From NCBI GenBank assembly GCA_964564415.1, contig CAZMAV010000007.1, forward strand, positions 1-64,000: a DNA stretch of 64,000 nucleotides, written 5' to 3'. Numbering within the stretch: position 1 is the first letter of the stretch; every line of letters starts with the position of its first letter. This DNA comes from JALEFZ01 sp964564415. Lineage in GTDB: Bacteria > Bacteroidota > Bacteroidia > J057. Below, piece after piece: positions 45,263-54,854 of the stretch. The notes below the pieces were generated by a model. The model saw nothing but the letters and a program-made list of their open reading frames with translations. It ran no database searches and was not told where the DNA came from. Position numbers and translations under genes: made by a program.

Positions 45263-48200
45263 AGGGCTTCCCGCTCCAACCAGTGGTTGCGAGACCAAAT
45301 ACGTTTCACCTCCCAACCCTTGGCTTCAAGCAGTTTTTTCCGATAGATCTCTCTTTCTTTGGCGCTTTTCCCACTGAAATAATTTGGGCCTTCGCACTCT
45401 ACAGCAAGGCTGGGGTGATGCTCTCCCGCTTTTCGGACGGCCAGGTCTATCTTATAGCCTGTGTCTCCGTAATTGCGAACAAGGTCAAAGCCCTTTTTCC
45501 GATAATATGCCTCAACCCTGTCGGCAAGGATATTGGGAGCTTCATGCCTAAGGTCTTCTTCCTGCTGGACATTGAGGATGCGGAGGGCATCCCGGCTCCG
45601 CCCTTCCGAAACAGCCTTGACAAATCGAAGGTAATCCCGAAAAAGCCTGGGGCCTTGGTTTACCGACTGCTCCACCCGTAAATCTCCCGGATTGAAAGAG
45701 CAGACCACATATATCTTGCGCCTTGCCCTCGAAATAGCCACGTTGAGGCGGTTTTCACCGGCTTCCTTGTTGAGCAAGCCAAAGTTACTGCTCAGCCGAC
45801 CCTTCTCGTCATATCCATATCCGGTAGAAAAAATAATAATATCCCGCTCGTCCCCCTGTACATTCTCTATATTTTTGACAAACAGGCCTTGAAATTCCTC
45901 CCCCTGCCGCTTTTGCAGGCAGGCTTGGAGAAGTTCGTAGGTGGAAGGATCGACTTGCCCCAGGGATTCCAGTTCCTGATCGATCAGGTCTCGGATAAGT
46001 TCCTGCTGCTGGTAGTTGAACGTAACAATGCCTATGGAGGGCTGATCTCCTCGTCGGATCAATTGTTTGATAAGTCGAATCACCTCCAGTCCCTCGGGGA
46101 GGTTGCTATTCTGTTTCCATTCCCCTTCTACAGCAATCCAATTGAGGGGAGGTTGGTCGAGGGGATCAGGCTGAGCCGGAGAGATCACTTCTAATTTACC
46201 TTCGTAGAAAGCTTGGTTGGAAAAATTGATCAATTGCTGGTCCTTAGAGCGATAATGCCAATTGAGGTGGCTTTCTTCGAAGGTATTGATCGCCAGGTCC
46301 AGGATGGAGCTTACCTCCAGGGCCATCTCGTCCTCCACAAATTCCTCTTCTCCTGCTTCTTCGTACCTCACGGTGTAAAGATTGGTAGGTGCAAGCTGCT
46401 TGTTGTCCCCGGCGATCACCCCTTGTTTCCCCCTCAACAGGACAGGAATAGCCCTTTCTACAAAGCACTGGGAGGCTTCATCAAAGATGACCAGGTCAAA
46501 GAAGTCTTTTTGCATGGGAAAAATGGCAGCAGCCGATTCTGGAGAAGCCATCCAGCAGGGAGCCAGCAAGTTGAGGCCCTTATTCCAGGTCTTTTCGATG
46601 AGCTTTCGGACAGACCATAACCTTCGCTTCTTGCTTACCTGATGGTAAATTTCACGGAAGGTAATGGGATTGTTGAGGCGATTGTATTCTATGATTTCTA
46701 CCAGACTTTCTTTTAGCCTTCTGAGAATCAATTCATTGACCCTATTTCTTTTCTGATCGTATTTTTCTGTGAATTCCCGCTCTTTCCTGGGCCAGGATCG
46801 GCTGCTCACTTCCCTTAGGATTGGCTTTTGGCTTTCCAATTGTTCTATCCAAAAAAAGTAGATGGACTGCTTGATCTTATTTATTAGCAGCTCCTCATCC
46901 AGGGAAAAATGTGGCTGCAGCAGTCGAATCCCTTCCAGCTCTTTGGTGGTAGCCCCTTTTAGCAAGACATCCAGGTCTCTGAGGTCTTCAAATTCTTCCT
47001 TCAGACTCTCCTTTAGGGCCTCAACGAAAGGTTGGATTTCACCAGGGTCTTTAAAACCTTGGCTGAGCAGTAAGATTTGCGATTCGTGGAGAAACCATTG
47101 CCAGCTGTTGAGGACTTGGATCAGGTTTTGGTTGAATGCCTCGAAGCTCTGGACCAGCTCCATGCTTTCTCTCCATTTTTCCAGGTCAAATTGTCCCAGA
47201 CGAAACTTGGGTTTGATTTTGGGGAAATAACTCATGGACTTCAGCTGCTCGAAGTATCCCAAATGCTTTCTCTTTTCTTCCAGCCACTTCCATTTTTCCT
47301 CCTGAACATCCAAAAGAGGAAAATCTCCGAAAAATTCCTCCTCATGGTATTTGACATACCAATCGTGAAGCTCTCGAAAGTAGTCGATTTCTCTTTCCAG
47401 GACATTTCGGTAATATTCAGGTGTAAAGGTCTGCCCAAAGCCTTCGGCGATTTTTTTCAGGAACCATCGGGCCTGCTGATAATCCAGGCGGAGAAATCTC
47501 AGAGGCTTTGTATAGGTATCTCGGTATTTTTGGCTGTGTTTGAGCAAGCTTCCCAGCAACTTCCAGTATCCATCGTCCAGCCATTTCCGTGCATCTAGGC
47601 CCTGAAGTAGTTTTTCCAATTTTTCCAGCCTTTTGCCAACCGCAGCAGCTTTGGTTTTGCCGGATTGCAGGGCATTCCAATCGGTGAGGACCTTGGTTTT
47701 CTCCACCCATCCATCAATTTCCTTGAATTCAGCGATGCGCTCCCGGTTCAAGGCTGGGTTCAACATGCGGCTGCTTAGTTTTTTCTCCAGTTTTACGTAC
47801 TGTAGGTGAATACCCGAAATATACTCCGGCATGGCCTCGATTGCCGATAGGATGTTATTCCGCTCGGTGGAGGTATAGCTGTGAAAGGAAAGCCTGGGAT
47901 TCCAGGGGTGGTCAGGCCGCATGAGGTCCGAATAATCCTTAAGACTCCTTATTTTGTAAAGGAAGTCATGGAGCTGTTCCCGGTTCAGGTCTTGTGCCAA
48001 TGCTTTCAAAGGCAGCTTTTCCTCCTCAGGATCACTGGAGAGGTAAAGTTCGTGGGCACTCATGCCAAATTCTTCAAGCCCTATCAGTGCCTGATAGAGT
48101 TCCTCAAAGTTTCGATTGAGTCGGTCAAGCTCCCGAGACAACCGCTTATAATCGTGCTCCCACTTGGTGATGTTGAGGTCGATGAGGTCTCTTTGATAGC

Positions 48201-49359
48201 CCTCGATGGCATCTATCTGCCGCTGAAGCTGGCGAAAAACCTGTCCCCTGTCATGCCGATAGTCGTGGACCAATACAGAAAAATCAGAAAGTCCCAAGGC
48301 TTCCAGCCGCTTGTAGACCACATCCAGGGCAGCCCGCTTTTGGGAAACCAGGAGGATTTTTTTGCCGTGAGCCAAGGCATCAGCTATTATATTGACGATG
48401 ACCTGAGACTTTCCTGTGCCTGGAGGACCGTGGATAACCAGGGAGTTGCCATGCTTGACCTTAAGGATGGCATCTTCTTGAGATTGGTCCACATCCGTTA
48501 CGAAAAACCGATCTTCCTCCTTGATGTAGGGGAGATCTTTGCTTCGTGAAGGAAGGGGAGGCTGAAAGAGCTGATGGACCGGAAAATTTTCGAGCCCTTC
48601 TTCGATCTTGTTGTAATTGGTCAAAAGGGCTGAGTCAGACTGAGGAAAAATCCCTAGTACAGCCTGAGACTGAAAGGTCAAGACACCCCTTCGCAGCTGT
48701 TGAAGCTCTTCTTTCTTCTTATCTTCAAAAACTTTTAACTCAAGGTCGAAGAGCCTGGGATTAAAATTTACTTCTACTTCATACTCTTTAACTTTTTCGT
48801 AAAGTCCTCTCAACCATTCCAACCAATCCTTACCAGTTTCAACCTCTTCCTCCCAAAATTCATCCTTGAGTCTTAGCTGATTGTATCGCTCATAGGCAAG
48901 AAAAAAAGTTTTGTTAAACTGAATACCTTCTTCTTTGAGGTATTTGAGTTTCCAGCGGGGCCGACCTTTGAGCTTTCTTTCCAGCCTCACCGGAAAAAGC
49001 AGGACAGGACAGCGGCAGATGGTTTCATCTATAAATTTACCCTCGACAAAGGGATAGCCCAAAAACAGGTCGTAGCTCCCGCTTTCTTCTTCGAGTCCCT
49101 GAGCGGTACGGTAGACCTGGTTAAGCCTGCGGTCCAGAAGATTGGTAGCCTCAAATCGGGGATTGAGACGTGAAATAAGGGATACATCCTTTCCCTGGAT
49201 AATTTTTTGGAGAATCTGCTCGGCTGTATCTTCTTCGATAAAGCTAAAATCCTTGAGGTCGATGTCCCGGCGCTTGGAGAGGCGTCCGAGGCGAAGGGAA
49301 CGATTGGCCTGACTGAGATTGGTCAGACGTAATTTGTAGCTATGAAGGATTTGTCGCAT
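45259..49359 (-). CDS. Large SF1 helicase (DUF4011/COG1112-type) with C-terminal Vsr-like nuclease
   Basis: A 1366-aa cytoplasmic protein. The N-terminus ('LRLTNLSQANRSLRLGRL') is DUF4011-like. Walker A 'IHGPPGTGKSQVI' lies near residue 310. A ~600-residue, charged helical insert precedes Walker B 'VIFDEASQCF' near 956. The second RecA lobe shows 'GIVTFNYQQQEL', 'NVQGDERDIIIFS' and 'NVAISRARRKIYVV'. From ~1276 a Vsr/MTES_1575-type nuclease follows ('GYKIDLAV', 'LAVECEGPNYFSGKSAKE', 'GWEVKRIWS'), with its acidic active-site residues intact. Similar helicase-nucleases occur in defence loci. ATG 49359 fits the family start better than 49416. It is downstream of the caspase-like gene. Confidence 0.88.
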   Translation of the reverse strand: MRQILHSYKLRLTNLSQANRSLRLGRLSKRRDIDLKDFSFIEEDTAEQILQKIIQGKDVSLISRLNPRFEATNLLDRRLNQVYRTAQGLEEESGSYDLFLGYPFVEGKFIDETICRCPVLLFPVRLERKLKGRPRWKLKYLKEEGIQFNKTFFLAYERYNQLRLKDEFWEEEVETGKDWLEWLRGLYEKVKEYEVEVNFNPRLFDLELKVFEDKKKEELQQLRRGVLTFQSQAVLGIFPQSDSALLTNYNKIEEGLENFPVHQLFQPPLPSRSKDLPYIKEEDRFFVTDVDQSQEDAILKVKHGNSLVIHGPPGTGKSQVIVNIIADALAHGKKILLVSQKRAALDVVYKRLEALGLSDFSVLVHDYRHDRGQVFRQLQRQIDAIEGYQRDLIDLNITKWEHDYKRLSRELDRLNRNFEELYQALIGLEEFGMSAHELYLSSDPEEEKLPLKALAQDLNREQLHDFLYKIRSLKDYSDLMRPDHPWNPRLSFHSYTSTERNNILSAIEAMPEYISGIHLQYVKLEKKLSSRMLNPALNRERIAEFKEIDGWVEKTKVLTDWNALQSGKTKAAAVGKRLEKLEKLLQGLDARKWLDDGYWKLLGSLLKHSQKYRDTYTKPLRFLRLDYQQARWFLKKIAEGFGQTFTPEYYRNVLEREIDYFRELHDWYVKYHEEEFFGDFPLLDVQEEKWKWLEEKRKHLGYFEQLKSMSYFPKIKPKFRLGQFDLEKWRESMELVQSFEAFNQNLIQVLNSWQWFLHESQILLLSQGFKDPGEIQPFVEALKESLKEEFEDLRDLDVLLKGATTKELEGIRLLQPHFSLDEELLINKIKQSIYFFWIEQLESQKPILREVSSRSWPRKEREFTEKYDQKRNRVNELILRRLKESLVEIIEYNRLNNPITFREIYHQVSKKRRLWSVRKLIEKTWNKGLNLLAPCWMASPESAAAIFPMQKDFFDLVIFDEASQCFVERAIPVLLRGKQGVIAGDNKQLAPTNLYTVRYEEAGEEEFVEDEMALEVSSILDLAINTFEESHLNWHYRSKDQQLINFSNQAFYEGKLEVISPAQPDPLDQPPLNWIAVEGEWKQNSNLPEGLEVIRLIKQLIRRGDQPSIGIVTFNYQQQELIRDLIDQELESLGQVDPSTYELLQACLQKRQGEEFQGLFVKNIENVQGDERDIIIFSTGYGYDEKGRLSSNFGLLNKEAGENRLNVAISRARRKIYVVCSFNPGDLRVEQSVNQGPRLFRDYLRFVKAVSEGRSRDALRILNVQQEEDLRHEAPNILADRVEAYYRKKGFDLVRNYGDTGYKIDLAVRKAGEHHPSLAVECEGPNYFSGKSAKEREIYRKKLLEAKGWEVKRIWSRNHWLEREAL

Positions 49360-49437
49360 GAAAAAGTTTGGCGGAAATATTTGCCCTGTGAAATTAATAA
49401 AAAAGTTATACCCCATAGCTCGGCGGGGTCAGCTTCC

Positions 49438-51426
49438 CTATTCAATCACAAAAAGAGGGATATCGCCAAAAAGGTTGATCGGGGTATAGGGATGTTGTTT
49501 GCCTCCCGTCAGGGTCTTGACCCGGGTGGTGACGTAAAGGTTGAGCTCGAGAAGGGAAATCAACTCATCGTTGTTGTAATCTGCGTATCCATCCAGGCCC
49601 TCAAGGATGGCCTTGGTAAAGGCTCCATGCTTCCACCTTCCATTTTCAAAAGAAAATTCTGCCCCACTGGAAGAGGTCATTACTGTTACACCAGCCTGCT
49701 CACCTATGATATCTTCCAACGCCTGATTCACGTTGAGGGCCTTTACAGAGGCTAATTCCATCATATTAAATCCTGACTGTCCGCTGTGGCAAGCGTCCAG
49801 AAAGATAAGCTTTTTGCAAGGGGTTCCGTTAATGCCCTGTGTGATCTGGTTGATATTCAGCCCTGTAGCAAACAAGTCATTGGACTGAAAGTCAGAGGGT
49901 AAAATATAGAGGTTACCTTTGTTGTCCAGGGCCCCGTGGGAAGAAATAAAGAGGATGATGACATCTTTTTGGGTAGCTTCTCTCTCCAGCCAGCTCAGGC
50001 CGCGCTTGATGCTGATGAGGTCTGCTTCTTCGTTGAGAAGTTTTTTGACCTTCACCCTGCCATATAGAGAGCCTTCCAGCTCTTTGAACTTATCGGCGAT
50101 GGCGGAGGCATCCTCATGGGCGTAGGTAAGGTCGATGGGCTCGGTCTGGTAATCGGAGACTCCGATGGAGAGGATGTAGAGGTCGGGCTTGAAAGGGTCC
50201 AAATCTCCCGGGACCTGATCCTCCGGATTTTTGCTCACGATGAGTTCACCGGCTCCCTCGAAGGAACCTTCTTCAGGTTCTCCCCTCAGGTTGGTTTTCA
50301 TGATGAGCATATCGCTTCCTCCATTACCGTAGGAGCGGGTTCCACCGGCGAGCAGAAAGCCTCCATCCCGGCAGGGACTGATCCCGTGGGCCCAATCCTT
50401 GTTCGAAGCAATGGGATTTTGCTCCCAAATGAGGTCCCCACTTTCATTGACTTTTAGTAGCCAGATGTCCCGGTTGCTTTCTCTGCGCTGCCGCTGTCCG
50501 GCTAGGATGAACCCACCACTGACTTTTTCTATGTCTACAAATCCTTCTGCCCCTTCTTCCCCCAAATCCCTGGTCCACATGACAGAACCCGAAGGGGAAA
50601 GGCCCATGAGTCGGCCGTCAGGGCTGCTGGCCTCGGTTTTACTTCCACGACCCGCTACCATCAGACTTCCATCAGAGGTCATGGCCATGCCCTCAGCGAC
50701 TCCGACCCCTTTTTCTCTTACTATCTTTCTCCAAATTCCCTTTCCATTTCGGTCTACCTTGAGGATGACCATATCAGAAGCGGATCGGGGATAGACCCCA
50801 TATCCAGCCATAAAAAATGCATCGTCGGGGCCTTGAATGATAGAATGGCCGCGCTCATCGTATTTTCCTCCATATACTTCCTCCCACATAAGATCCCCTA
50901 CTGCATTGAGGCGGAGCAGCCAGAAATCACCTTTGCCACTTCCTTTCGAATCGGTGAATCCGCAAAGGGCAAAACCCCCATCGCGGGTCTGGATGAGGGA
51001 CTTGATCTCGTCAGATTTATTTCCCCCGAAGGTATGCTCCCACATGAGCTCACCGTATCGATTGAGCTGGGCTACCCAGGCATCAAGGTGGCTGCTGTCC
51101 TTTCCCCTCTTATATCCTGCAAGGGTGTAGTTGCCATCCCGGGTTTCGATGATATCGCTCACCCAGTCAAATCCCTCTTGCCCCAGGTATTTGCGCCAAA
51201 GTTCTTCTCCGTAAGCATCAATCTTGAGCACCCATATATCGCTTTTGCCTGCCCCAAAAGAATAAGTGATGCCCGCCACGACCATGTCTCCATCAGAAGT
51301 TTCGATGGCCTTGATCGCATGTTCATTGTAAGGACCTCCGTAAAAGCGGGTAAAACGGAGTTGGGCCTGAGCGGAAAAAGAGAGCAGGCTAAAAAGGGAA
51401 AGTAACAATAGGTATAACAGGCGCAT
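49438..51426 (-). CDS. Exported caspase-like (peptidase C14) protein with propeller-type repeats
   Basis: A 662-aa protein. ATG 51426 starts a clear signal peptide ('LLYLLLLSLFSLLSFSAQAQ'). Residues ~22-410 hold about seven ~50-residue repeats with 'DGGF.L.G.T.S.G.GD.WLLKL...G...WE..YGG' spacing, probably a beta-propeller. Residues ~430-662 are a caspase-type domain: 'LYILSIGVSDYQTEPIDLTY', the catalytic His in 'FISSHGALD' near 494 and the Cys in 'FLDACHSGQSG' near 545. Both dyad residues are present. The protein is exported, so its targets would be periplasmic or outside unless the signal is unused. It lies 78 bp upstream of the helicase-nuclease gene in the same direction. Confidence 0.88.
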   Translation of the reverse strand: MRLLYLLLLSLFSLLSFSAQAQLRFTRFYGGPYNEHAIKAIETSDGDMVVAGITYSFGAGKSDIWVLKIDAYGEELWRKYLGQEGFDWVSDIIETRDGNYTLAGYKRGKDSSHLDAWVAQLNRYGELMWEHTFGGNKSDEIKSLIQTRDGGFALCGFTDSKGSGKGDFWLLRLNAVGDLMWEEVYGGKYDERGHSIIQGPDDAFFMAGYGVYPRSASDMVILKVDRNGKGIWRKIVREKGVGVAEGMAMTSDGSLMVAGRGSKTEASSPDGRLMGLSPSGSVMWTRDLGEEGAEGFVDIEKVSGGFILAGQRQRRESNRDIWLLKVNESGDLIWEQNPIASNKDWAHGISPCRDGGFLLAGGTRSYGNGGSDMLIMKTNLRGEPEEGSFEGAGELIVSKNPEDQVPGDLDPFKPDLYILSIGVSDYQTEPIDLTYAHEDASAIADKFKELEGSLYGRVKVKKLLNEEADLISIKRGLSWLEREATQKDVIILFISSHGALDNKGNLYILPSDFQSNDLFATGLNINQITQGINGTPCKKLIFLDACHSGQSGFNMMELASVKALNVNQALEDIIGEQAGVTVMTSSSGAEFSFENGRWKHGAFTKAILEGLDGYADYNNDELISLLELNLYVTTRVKTLTGGKQHPYTPINLFGDIPLFVIE

Positions 51427-51596
51427 GGAAGATTCTGTAGGGAAAATAGAAAATAAACGTAGGATACTCATTTTACGCATCAAGAGGGCCTTGGATTCGC
51501 CCAAAAATCGACCCTTTTTACCCATAAAGCTATTTAAAAAAGGAAGTATCAACCATTCTTCGTGGCTGTGCATTTAGGAAATTCAGGGGTGCTAAC

Positions 51597-51604
51597 TATC
51601 TTTG
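51597..51604 (+). promoter_or_regulatory. Bacteroidota-type -7 element (TATCTTTG)
   Basis: Exact TAnnTTTG match 52 bases before the ATG at 51657, in the divergent region between the caspase-like gene and the small membrane-protein gene. No TTG -33 box at canonical spacing is obvious. Confidence 0.5.
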
Positions 51605-51656
51605 ATAAGAGAAGTTACACGTATATTCATTTGTACTGAATCTAATCAAACCGCTT

Positions 51657-51866
51657 ATGCAACGTTTCGTTGGAATGCTAGGTCTCGTAATGAGCATTTT
51701 TTTTGTGGGCTTTGGGGTGGCCATCATGATCATTCGCCCTGAAACCAACCTTTTTAAGGATGCTCCTGCCTGGTATCATGTGCTGATCGGCATGCTCCTG
51801 GTAGCCTATGGGATCTTCCGTTTTTGGAGATCATACAAGACCCTAAAAGAAAACAAGCGATATTGA
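51657..51866 (+). CDS. Small two-span membrane protein
   Basis: A 69-aa protein with two membrane segments ('GLVMSIFFVGFGVAIMII' and 'WYHVLIGMLLVAYGIFRFW') and a basic tail ('RSYKTLKENKRY'). A TATCTTTG promoter element lies upstream. The next gene starts one base after its stop, so the two are probably co-transcribed. Function unknown; small proteins of this shape are common next to Bacteroidota phosphate or envelope genes but give no specific clue. Confidence 0.75.
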   Translation: MQRFVGMLGLVMSIFFVGFGVAIMIIRPETNLFKDAPAWYHVLIGMLLVAYGIFRFWRSYKTLKENKRY

Positions 51867-51867
51867 T

Positions 51868-53388
51868 ATGACTCGATTAGCTTTTTGTATACGTAGCCTG
51901 GCAACTTTATTTCCTCATCCTCTGGGCTACCTGATCTTATTCTTTGGATGCTGGGGCCTCTCCTCCTTGCAGGCCCAGGAAATTCAGGCCCAACTGGACA
52001 TAGGCCGTAGAAAACCCAAGCCTGATTTCATAGAATATTCCCCCGTGGACAAAGGCCTCGTAACCCTGGGACCAGCCAGTAGGGCTTCCACCCGAATCCT
52101 CTCCCTGATCAAGTATGACAGCAATTTTGAGAAGTCCTGGTCAGAAGACATCATTAGGCAAAACGGTCGAAAAAACGTCGACTTCATGACTGTCCTCGGA
52201 AAAAATATCCTGGTATTCATATCGGAATTTTTTCCTAAAGACAAAATCATCAAAACCTACTATTACCGATATGACCTCAGGGGCCAGGTTCTGGAAGAGG
52301 AATCCCTGCTTTCCATATATCCCAACCAAAAAGAGCAGAAAGTAGACCTCCAATATGTGCTTTCCCCTGATAAAAAGCGTTTGCTATGCTACAAAAACCT
52401 CCAAAACCGCAAGGAGGCTGAGAAGGTTCTTTATTACCTTTTTTCAGAAAGTGGAATCAGCATTGGCAACGGGGAATTGCAGCTAAAATATCCCGATAAC
52501 CGTTTTCGGATTACGAATATTCGCCTGAGCAATGAGGGCAACATCTTCATTTTGGGACAATTCTCAAAGCGGGGCTGGGCCTTTGACTCCGAATCGTATA
52601 GTTACCTCGCCTACCGCTACGATACCCGCTACAACCAGGGCGAAGAATTTCAGATCGATCTCGACGACCGCGTCATTACTGATCTAACCTTTAGGGTAGA
52701 CAGGGATGAGAACATATTTTTGGCCGGATTTTATTCTAATAGAGGGGCGGATCAAATGGCCGGTACCTTTCTTCAAAAAATAAGCAAAGAAGGCATCGTA
52801 CTCACCGATGCGACGGCTCCCTTTACCCCATACTTTCTACAAAACTACCTCTCTCAGGGGCAGATCAACCGGGGCAAAGAACTCAGAGACTTCTACATCC
52901 GTCCGGGTGATGGAATTATTCTTCGCTCGGATGGTGGGGTCCTTTTGATCGCGGAAAAATTTTACATTACGTATCAGACCTATCGGGATCGATTCAACGT
53001 GTTGGTCGACAGGGAGATTTATCACTATGATGATGTGATCCTTACTTCTATCAGTGCCTCCGGCCAGATCGAGTGGCAATCGGTCGTTCCTAAGCGTCAG
53101 GTCTCGGACCAACCGGAAAACCTCTCCTTCTTCAATGCCTCCAGTCCACGGGGTACCTATATTTTTTATGAATACAAGCCCCGAAAGGGCAACCTCAACA
53201 TCTATTATCAGGTGGTAGACATTACTGGAAATGTAGGTCCCAGAACTCCTCTTATAAAGGACTTCAGGTATGGGGATGTATACTATCCCCGGTATAGTGT
53301 ACAGACAGATAATTCTGAAGCCCTCATGGTCTACATACAAAATCGGGGACGTATCTACACCGTGTTGCGTGTTCGGTTTGAAGAATAG
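51868..53388 (+). CDS. Exported protein of unknown function, likely beta-propeller
   Basis: A 506-aa product with a hydrophobic signal region ('YLILFFGCWGLSSLQAQ') after a longer basic N-terminus. The mature protein is beta-rich with recurring ~50-60-residue units ending in 'NEGNIFILGQFSKRGW', 'DENIFLAGFYSNRG' and 'DGGVLLIAEKFY'. These resemble the propeller-type repeats of the nearby caspase-like protein, but no catalytic domain follows. The start is one base after the upstream stop. Likely periplasmic or outer-membrane associated. No named family recognised. Confidence 0.75.
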   Translation: MTRLAFCIRSLATLFPHPLGYLILFFGCWGLSSLQAQEIQAQLDIGRRKPKPDFIEYSPVDKGLVTLGPASRASTRILSLIKYDSNFEKSWSEDIIRQNGRKNVDFMTVLGKNILVFISEFFPKDKIIKTYYYRYDLRGQVLEEESLLSIYPNQKEQKVDLQYVLSPDKKRLLCYKNLQNRKEAEKVLYYLFSESGISIGNGELQLKYPDNRFRITNIRLSNEGNIFILGQFSKRGWAFDSESYSYLAYRYDTRYNQGEEFQIDLDDRVITDLTFRVDRDENIFLAGFYSNRGADQMAGTFLQKISKEGIVLTDATAPFTPYFLQNYLSQGQINRGKELRDFYIRPGDGIILRSDGGVLLIAEKFYITYQTYRDRFNVLVDREIYHYDDVILTSISASGQIEWQSVVPKRQVSDQPENLSFFNASSPRGTYIFYEYKPRKGNLNIYYQVVDITGNVGPRTPLIKDFRYGDVYYPRYSVQTDNSEALMVYIQNRGRIYTVLRVRFEE

Positions 53389-53459
53389 CAAAACTTTTGT
53401 AACTATCAGCGCCCTGGGACTTTGCCCGAAGGTGCTATTTTTTTGAATCAATCCATCCT

Positions 53460-54749
53460 ATGTCCAAGCAGCCCGATCGCACTACTCCACCGGAGTCTAA
53501 GCCTTTTCACCATATTCCTTTTCCTAAGTATAGGAGCAGGCACCTCTCTAACGGGATCGAGGTTCACTTTCTCCCCTTTGGCGAGGTTGGGGTACTTGAA
53601 TTCCAGGCCATTTTTCGGGCGGGCAAAAACTTCCTCCCCATTGCCGGCCTTGGCAGTTATACTACTCGCATGATGCAGGAAGGAAGCCAGCGCTACTCCA
53701 GCCTTCAGTTATCGCAGCAACTCGATACCTACGGTGCCTGGATCAATGTGGAGCAGGAGGAAGAAGCTATTGCCTTCAAGTTGGCTACCACCACTCCCAA
53801 TGCTCCTTTTACCCTTCCCTTGCTCAAGGAAATTCTTCTTCACCCCCGTTTTCCAGCTGAAGAATTCGATCAGATGAAGCAGCGGGGCCTGCACTCAGCC
53901 AGGATCAACTTTGAAAAGACCACTACCCACGCCCGTCGAAACTTTGCTCACCAGCTATTTGGGGCCAGCCATCCCTACGGCCTACATACAGGTCCTGAAG
54001 AGATTGAAAAGCTCGACCTGAATCAGGTCATTCAATACCACGAAGACTGGCTATTCCCCGCCAACATGAGCTTGGCCGTAGTTGGAAAATTTGAAGAAGC
54101 AGAAATTATGAGCCTGATGGAGGAGGAGTTTGGACAATTGAAACTCTCAGGAACTCCCATCGAGGAGGTCCGGGAATTTCCCTACCCTGCTCTCAATCAA
54201 AGGGGGCGGAGACATATCTCCTTAGGTGGCATGCAGTCTACCGTGCGATTGGGACACCTGACGGTCCAGCGTAGCCATCCCGACTATTACCGCTTAGCGG
54301 TGGTATCCACTATTTTGGGGGGCTACTTTGGCTCCCGATTGATGAGCAACATCCGGGAAGAGAAGGGGTATACCTACGGAATCTATGCAGGGATCGCAGC
54401 CATGAAGCATGAAGGGGTCCTTATCGTCCAGGGAGATGTAGGCAATGAATATGTAGAAGCGACCATCAAGGAGGTCAAAAAGGAGATGAAAAGGCTGCAG
54501 AAAGAAGAGATTGGAGAAGAGGAGCTTTCATTGGTGAAGAATTATCTGCTGGGCAAAAGTATCAGCGAGCGAGAGTCTCCCTTCCAAATGGGAGATTGGC
54601 TGCGTTTTTCCCTGGTCAACGGTATTTCCTTCGAAGAACTTGACAGGCGTTTTGAGGTCATCCGAAAGCTGAAGAGAGAAGAGGTACCCGAATTAGCCTC
54701 TAGGTATTTCAAGCCAGAAGATATGCTGGAGGTAGTCGCAGGTGCTTGA
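53460..54749 (+). CDS. M16 (pitrilysin/MPP-like) peptidase homologue lacking the HxxEH zinc site
   Basis: A 429-aa M16-fold protein: 'GIEVHFLPFGEVGVLEFQA' near residue 33, a C-terminal-half signature 'REEKGYTYGIYAG' near 303, and paired M16 domains. Where active members have HxxEH ('HLTEH'), this one reads 'GSYTTRMMQEG' near residue 63, so the zinc ligands and the general base are absent. It has no signal peptide. In M16 heterodimers one subunit is naturally inactive and provides the substrate-binding half, but no catalytic partner gene is adjacent. Start ATG 53460. Confidence 0.88.
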   Translation: MSKQPDRTTPPESKPFHHIPFPKYRSRHLSNGIEVHFLPFGEVGVLEFQAIFRAGKNFLPIAGLGSYTTRMMQEGSQRYSSLQLSQQLDTYGAWINVEQEEEAIAFKLATTTPNAPFTLPLLKEILLHPRFPAEEFDQMKQRGLHSARINFEKTTTHARRNFAHQLFGASHPYGLHTGPEEIEKLDLNQVIQYHEDWLFPANMSLAVVGKFEEAEIMSLMEEEFGQLKLSGTPIEEVREFPYPALNQRGRRHISLGGMQSTVRLGHLTVQRSHPDYYRLAVVSTILGGYFGSRLMSNIREEKGYTYGIYAGIAAMKHEGVLIVQGDVGNEYVEATIKEVKKEMKRLQKEEIGEEELSLVKNYLLGKSISERESPFQMGDWLRFSLVNGISFEELDRRFEVIRKLKREEVPELASRYFKPEDMLEVVAGA

Positions 54750-54798
54750 GGGAAAGATGACTAATCTGGTCTCCCTTATCCCATTTACTATTTCCAAC

Positions 54799-54844
54799 AA
54801 AAATCAAGATGCCGGCCTCTTTCAAGGTCGGCATCTTGATTTTT
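54799..54844. terminator. Strong bidirectional terminator
   Basis: AAAAATCAAGATGCCGGCCT (54799-54818) pairs with AGGTCGGCATCTTGATTTTT (54825-54844), with one mismatch-like G-T pair and a 6-base loop. A-run and T-run on opposite sides let it serve both the M16 gene and the convergent moxR operon. Repeat copy D begins 10 bases beyond. Confidence 0.88.
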
Positions 54845-54854
54845 AGGCATTCAT

